A stretch of 64,000 nt of DNA from Myxococcales bacterium (GTDB taxonomy: Bacteria > Myxococcota_A > Polyangia > Polyangiales > Houyiibacteriaceae), in NCBI GenBank assembly GCA_019637115.1, contig JAHBWH010000018.1, forward strand, positions 1 to 64,000, written 5' to 3'. Under the pieces are notes generated by a model that worked only from the letters and a program-made list of their open reading frames with translations, ran no database searches and was not told the origin of the DNA. The translations under genes were made by a program, and so were the position numbers. This document shows positions 60,715 to 64,000 of this stretch, one piece after another. Every line of letters begins with the position of its first letter. Within the stretch, counting starts at the first letter, position 1.

Positions 60715-61140
60715 TCACCACTCACCGACGTTCGGCATGCTCGTCCAAGGCTCCTCGGGCGGCAGCGGCGCGCCCCGCTGCAAGAGCTCGACGCTGATCC
60801 GATCGGGCGAGCGGACGAAGGCCATGCGCCCGTCCCGTGGAGGCCGCGCGATCGTGACGCCGCCCGCCTGCAGCTCGCGACAGGCCGCGTAGATGTCGTC
60901 GACCTCGAAGGCCAGATGGCCGAAGTTGCGCCCACCGTCGTAGGGCTCTTCTTGATCCCAGTTGTAGGTCAGCTCGATCTCCGCGGCGTCGCCCGGCGCG
61001 CCAGTGGAGAGGAAGACGAGCGTGAAGCGACCCGCCTCGTGCTCCCGCCGACGGACCTCGACGAGGCCCAGCAGGTCGCAGAAGAAGTGGAGCGCCGCGT
61101 CGAGATCGCGGACCCGGATCATGCTGTGCAGGAAGCGCAT
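60715..61140 (-). CDS. gloA: Lactoylglutathione lyase (glyoxalase I)
   Basis: Converts the methylglyoxal-glutathione hemithioacetal to S-lactoylglutathione, a detoxification step. At 141 residues the length matches bacterial GloA. The four metal ligands are visible: His in [12 protein letters not shown], Glu in [13 protein letters not shown], His in [13 protein letters not shown] and Glu in [10 protein letters not shown]. The sequence [10 protein letters not shown] supports this start. Upstream on this strand lies the dispersed motif near 61207-61276. Confidence 0.9.
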   Translation of the reverse strand: MRFLHSMIRVRDLDAALHFFCDLLGLVEVRRREHEAGRFTLVFLSTGAPGDAAEIELTYNWDQEEPYDGGRNFGHLAFEVDDIYAACRELQAGGVTIARPPRDGRMAFVRSPDRISVELLQRGAPLPPEEPWTSMPNVGEW

Positions 61141-61206
61141 GCCGCACTTCTACGGTCTCGTCGCGCGGACGGGAAGCCCAGCCTCCCCAAGCAGTGTCCC
61201 CAAGCC

Positions 61207-61276
61207 GAAGCTCGTTCCTGGTTGCCGTCGAGGATCGGAGAGCCCCAACGGGAAGTTCGTTCGGGGTCCGCGGCCG
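61207..61276. repeat. Dispersed motif, copy C (two tandem arms)
   Basis: GAAGCTCGTTCCTGGTTGCC at 61207 and GAAGTTCGTTCGGGGTCCGC at 61252 followed by GGCCG. The same motif as at 38719/38820 and 9121, here with both arms in the same direction, between the divergent gloA and lipoprotein genes. Confidence 0.55.
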
Positions 61277-61352
61277 TCGACGCGGAGCTCGCTCGCTCCT
61301 CGAAGAGGCACTCGCTTGCGGCCATACCCTCGCTCGGGTTACCCAGACGGGC

Positions 61353-61766
61353 ATGCGGCTGTTCACGTTCTGCGTCTGCTTCGCGTTCCTCGGTGCCTGC
61401 GGCGACGACGACGACACCCCGAGGATGGACGGGGGCGCCGACGCCCTGGTGAACGGTTGCCCCTCGCACGAGGATCCGATCGCGATGCCGGGAGACGACG
61501 TCGACGGCGACACCTACGAGACGTTCGCCGCGCCCTTCCTCGAGCGCTTCTGCACGCGCTGCCACAGCTCCACGCTGGAGGGCGACTTCGCGCGCGGCGG
61601 CGCCCCCGAGGGCCTCGACTGGGACCTCGAGGCCGAGGTCCGCGAGAACGCCGAGTACCTCCGCTACGTCATCGGCGTCAGCAACGAGATGCCGCCCATC
61701 GGCACGCGGCCGAGCTGCGACGAGCGACGCCGCTTCGTCCGCTGGGTCGACGTCGGCGCCCCTTGA
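61353..61766 (+). CDS. Lipoprotein with a single CxxCH motif
   Basis: A 137-residue predicted lipoprotein: short signal with lipobox FLGAC, acidic linker (GDDDDTPRMDGGAD), then a domain with CTRCHSS near residue 70, the heme-c attachment motif CxxCH. LRYVIGVSNEMPPIG could supply the Met ligand (NEMPP). So it may be a small monoheme cytochrome c or a domain of the planctomycete-type cytochrome family. Its stop overlaps the next gene's ATG by one base (TGATG), so they are coupled. Confidence 0.6.
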   Translation: MRLFTFCVCFAFLGACGDDDDTPRMDGGADALVNGCPSHEDPIAMPGDDVDGDTYETFAAPFLERFCTRCHSSTLEGDFARGGAPEGLDWDLEAEVRENAEYLRYVIGVSNEMPPIGTRPSCDERRRFVRWVDVGAP

Positions 61767-63144
61767 TGACGATCCGCACCCGCGGCGCCACGCTCACGCT
61801 CATCCGCGCGCTCGCGGTCGCGAACCTCGGGCTCGCGGCGGCGGCGACCGTCCTCCTCGTGGCCGAGCTCCGCGGCCAGGCCTTCGAGGCGGCGATCACG
61901 GAGGGCGGCGCGCTCGCGGTCGGCGTCGCCGTCCTCGGCTTGATGGTGCTCCCCGCCCTCCTCGCGGCCTGGATCGGGGTCGGGCTATGGCGCCTCGATC
62001 GCGCCGCCTGGGTCGCCCAGGTCGCCGCGGGCGTCGCGGTCCCGCTCGCGTGCGTCGCGTTCTGGGCCGTCGGTCTCGCCGAAGGTCCGTGGGCGTGGAT
62101 CCTCCCCGCGCTCGCGGGTCTCTTCGCCGGCTCGCTCCTCGTCCTCACGCGGCGCGCTGGCCGGTGGGCGTTCGGGATCGGCCCCGACGCCGTGCTGGCC
62201 GAGATCCACGCGCGAGGAGAGACCACCACGCGCGACCTCGCGACCACCTTCGCCGTTCCCCTCCCGGTCATCGAGGCGTTGCTCGAACAGACGATCGCGC
62301 ACGGCGCCTTCGCGGGCGCGTGGGATCGCGTGAGCGGGAAGGTCTACTCCGTCGCCACGGTGCTCACGCGCGACGCGCTCCGCCGCTGCCCGCGCTGCGG
62401 CGCCGCGATCGACGCGCTCGGCAACATCGCCCGCTGCGCCTTCTGCGGCACCGAGTTCGCGCAGCTCCGCGGCCTCGACCACCCGATGCCGACGCCGATC
62501 GGGGTCTGTGTGCTCACGGCGTTCGACCGCGTGCTCGCATACGTCGCCGCCTTCCTCGGCCTGACGTGGGCCGCGCTCTTCGTCGCCTCGGGCCTGCGCC
62601 CGACGGGCGCCGAGGGCGAGCCGCTCGTCTGGGGTCTCTTCGTCGTCACGCCGATCGCGCTCGCGATGGCCGCGCTCGCGATCGGCAAGCGCTTGCAGGC
62701 GGGCCGGCGCGGGGCGTGGATCGCCCAGCAGCTCTTGCTCCCACCGGCCGCGCCCTACCTCTTGTCGCGCCGCGTGCGGACGCTCTTCGCGTCCGGCCTC
62801 GAGCCCCTCCGCGATCAGCTCCGCGTCCGCGGCGAGCTACCCTTCCGCGAGCTCGCCACGTTCCTGAAGGTGAAGTCTCGGCACGCGGAGGAGCTCGCGA
62901 TCCACCTCACGGCGACCGGCACGCTCGACTCCGTGCTGGACTGGCACGGCGAGCGGCTCCTGCACCGCGACCAGCTCGGGGTCGACGGCCGAGGCTGGGG
63001 ACCTTCGGCGATCACGAGGCGGCGATCGGCGCGATCGCCCTCGACGCGGGCGGCGCGCTGCTGGTCTCTGGGGACGCGCGCGGCGCCGTGCGCTTCGTCG
63101 ACCTCGCGGCGTCGCGTGGCGGCGAGGCTCCGCAGGGCGAATAG
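61766..63144 (+). CDS. Zinc-ribbon membrane protein with frameshifted 3' end
   Basis: A ~460-residue membrane protein. Three N-terminal hydrophobic segments (residues ~10-35, 47-72, 80-125), a winged-helix-like region (AEIHARGETTTRDLATTFAV), a zinc ribbon with CPRCGAAID then CAFCGTEF (~210-235), two more membrane helices (~255-320) and a second helical region like the first (VRGELPFRELATFLKVKSRHAEELAIHL). From ~63000 this frame stops making sense, while the next frame reads HEAAIGAIALDAGGALLVSG then DARGAVRFVDL, like one WD40 blade, to a TAG at 63142. A one-base deletion near GCTGGGGACC (~62994-63003) would explain it. Without the shift the frame runs on into the RluA gene. Confidence 0.55.
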
Positions 63145-63151
63145 TCCGCCG

Positions 63152-64000
63152 ATGCACGAATGGAAGGTCAGCCCCGACCTCGACGGGGAGCGCCTCGACC
63201 GCGCGCTCGGTCAGCTCGCGGGCCTCAGCCGCGCGCAAGCCAAGCGGCTCACCGAAGAAGGCCAGGTCCGCGTCGACGGCCGCCGCGCGCCCAAGGGCGC
63301 CCGGGTGCGCGCAGGCCAGACCCTCGCGCTCGCCGAGGCCCCCGAGCCCGCGGACTTCGACGCGCTGCCCGAGCCCGACGCGCCGCTCGCGGTCCGCTAC
63401 GAAGACGCGCACGTCGTCGTCGTCGACAAGCCCCCCGGCCAGCCTTCGCACCCGCTCCGTGCGCGGGAGCTCGGCACGCTCGCGAACGCGCTCGTCGCCC
63501 GGTACCCCGAGATGGCCGGCGTCGGCTACCGCCGCCGAGAGCCCGGCCTCGTCCACCGGCTCGATACGGGCACGAGCGGGCTGCTCCTCTGCGCGCGCGA
63601 CGCCGCCACCTTCGAGCGCTTGCGCGACGCGCTCCGCGCGGGCGCCATCGACAAGCGCTACGCGGCCCTCTGCGTCGGCGAGGTGCGCGCCCCTCAGGTC
63701 GTCGATCTCCCCATCGTCCACCGCACGCAGCGGCTGATGGGCACGAGCGACGCGCTCGACGCCCTCGACGCCCGCACCGAGATCCTCGAGCGTCGGCCAG
63801 CGCGCTTCATCATCGACGGCAGGGCCATCGACGGCAGCATCATCGAGGCCCGCGCCACGCACGCGCGGCGTCACCAGGTCCGCGTCCACCTCGCGGCCCT
63901 CGGGCACCCGCTCCTCGGCGACACCGACTACGGCGGCCCCACCCTCGAGGGGCTCGAGCGCCACGCGCTCCACGCCTCTAGGCTGCGCTTCGAGGGCCCC
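63152..64000 (+). CDS. RluA-family pseudouridine synthase (3'-partial)
   Basis: The N-terminal S4 RNA-binding domain (DGERLDRALGQLAGLSRAQAKRLTEEGQVRVDGRRA, ~residues 9-45) is followed by the RluA catalytic core: VRYEDAHVVVVDKPPGQPSHP, then GLVHRLDTGTSGLLLCARD with the catalytic Asp in HRLDTGTSG, KRYAALCVGEV, and near the end HARRHQVRVHLAALGHPLLGDTDYGG. It converts uridine to pseudouridine in rRNA or tRNA; the exact site (RluC or RluD type) cannot be told. The 3' end lies past the window. The start at 63152 (MHEWKVSPDLDG) is 8 bases after the upstream stop in the shifted frame. Confidence 0.88.
   Translation, partial: MHEWKVSPDLDGERLDRALGQLAGLSRAQAKRLTEEGQVRVDGRRAPKGARVRAGQTLALAEAPEPADFDALPEPDAPLAVRYEDAHVVVVDKPPGQPSHPLRARELGTLANALVARYPEMAGVGYRRREPGLVHRLDTGTSGLLLCARDAATFERLRDALRAGAIDKRYAALCVGEVRAPQVVDLPIVHRTQRLMGTSDALDALDARTEILERRPARFIIDGRAIDGSIIEARATHARRHQVRVHLAALGHPLLGDTDYGGPTLEGLERHALHASRLRFEGP

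Noticed and set aside
61987-63000. Arg/Ala-rich frame overlapping the zinc-ribbon membrane protein
   Set aside because: Before ~63000 this frame has no domain, whereas the neighbouring frame has membrane helices and a zinc ribbon; only its last part (WD40-like) was kept as evidence of a frameshift.
1-64000. Insertion sequences, prophage or integrase-att structures
   Set aside because: No transposase, integrase or phage structural gene was recognised; the tRNA-Gln has no nearby duplicate of its 3' end.

Overview
The window is very G+C-rich (roughly 70% or more by eye) with strong G/C third-position bias. It points to a member of the Myxococcota, most like the Sandaracinus/Polyangia group. Reasons: a MYXO-CTERM-like C-terminus (Cys, hydrophobic helix, Arg cluster) on a giant Cys-repeat protein; many lipoproteins whose lipobox is followed by Asp/Ala/Gly-rich linkers; FHA-sigma54 activators, a Ser/Thr kinase and a PP2C phosphatase; a long Rel protein; oxygen-dependent HemY; and a type VI secretion fragment. 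The species assignment is inference. I see no IS element, prophage, CRISPR array or rRNA.

Layout. 0-9 kb: 3' part of pabB, small membrane and lipoprotein genes, PP2C phosphatase, VWA lipoprotein, beta-decarboxylating dehydrogenase, TerB-like protein, TlyA methyltransferase, tRNA-Gln(TTG), a possible SUKH protein and a Ser/Thr kinase. 9-21 kb: beta-helix lipoprotein, FHA-sigma54 activator with a membrane partner, rel, a BamA/Omp85 protein and a GlcD-type FAD oxidase. 21-27.4 kb: four predicted surface lipoproteins, two of them Cys-rich or VWA-bearing. 27.7-32 kb: hcp-tssE-tssF-tssG, a baseplate/tube part of a type VI secretion system without its other genes. 32.5-36.4 kb: secreted, TPR and Cys-rich proteins and a DUF4202 protein. 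36.5-38.7 kb: divergent cytochrome P450/TetR pair with two operator palindromes. 38.9-47 kb: membrane proteins, TPR membrane protein, acyl-CoA dehydrogenase, second sigma54 activator, alanine racemase. 47-56.1 kb: the 19-repeat Cys-rich protein, the translationally coupled hemE-hemY pair and an AftB-like GT-C glycosyltransferase. 56.1-64 kb: CAP-domain and fasciclin lipoproteins, an unrecognised HExxH protein, Uma2-family protein, glyoxalase I, a CxxCH lipoprotein, a frameshifted zinc-ribbon membrane protein and the 5' part of an RluA-type pseudouridine synthase.

How the genes work together. Clear units are hemE-hemY (heme synthesis, overlapping ATGA), tssE-tssF-tssG (T6SS baseplate), the P450 with its TetR repressor, and the FHA-sigma54 regulator with its membrane partner. 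Most other genes are housekeeping or signalling singletons.

Four patterns go beyond gene content. (1) About twelve genes have a TANNNT box only 6-10 bases before the start codon and no Shine-Dalgarno site, which suggests leaderless mRNAs. (2) G-rich hexanucleotide arrays recur between genes, with a shared GGGGACTGCTT end, and also expand in frame inside two genes. (3) A roughly 35-bp motif recurs in three upstream regions. (4) A nested inverted repeat lies upstream of the GlcD gene. Two genes appear frameshifted (near 50.67 kb and 63.0 kb).
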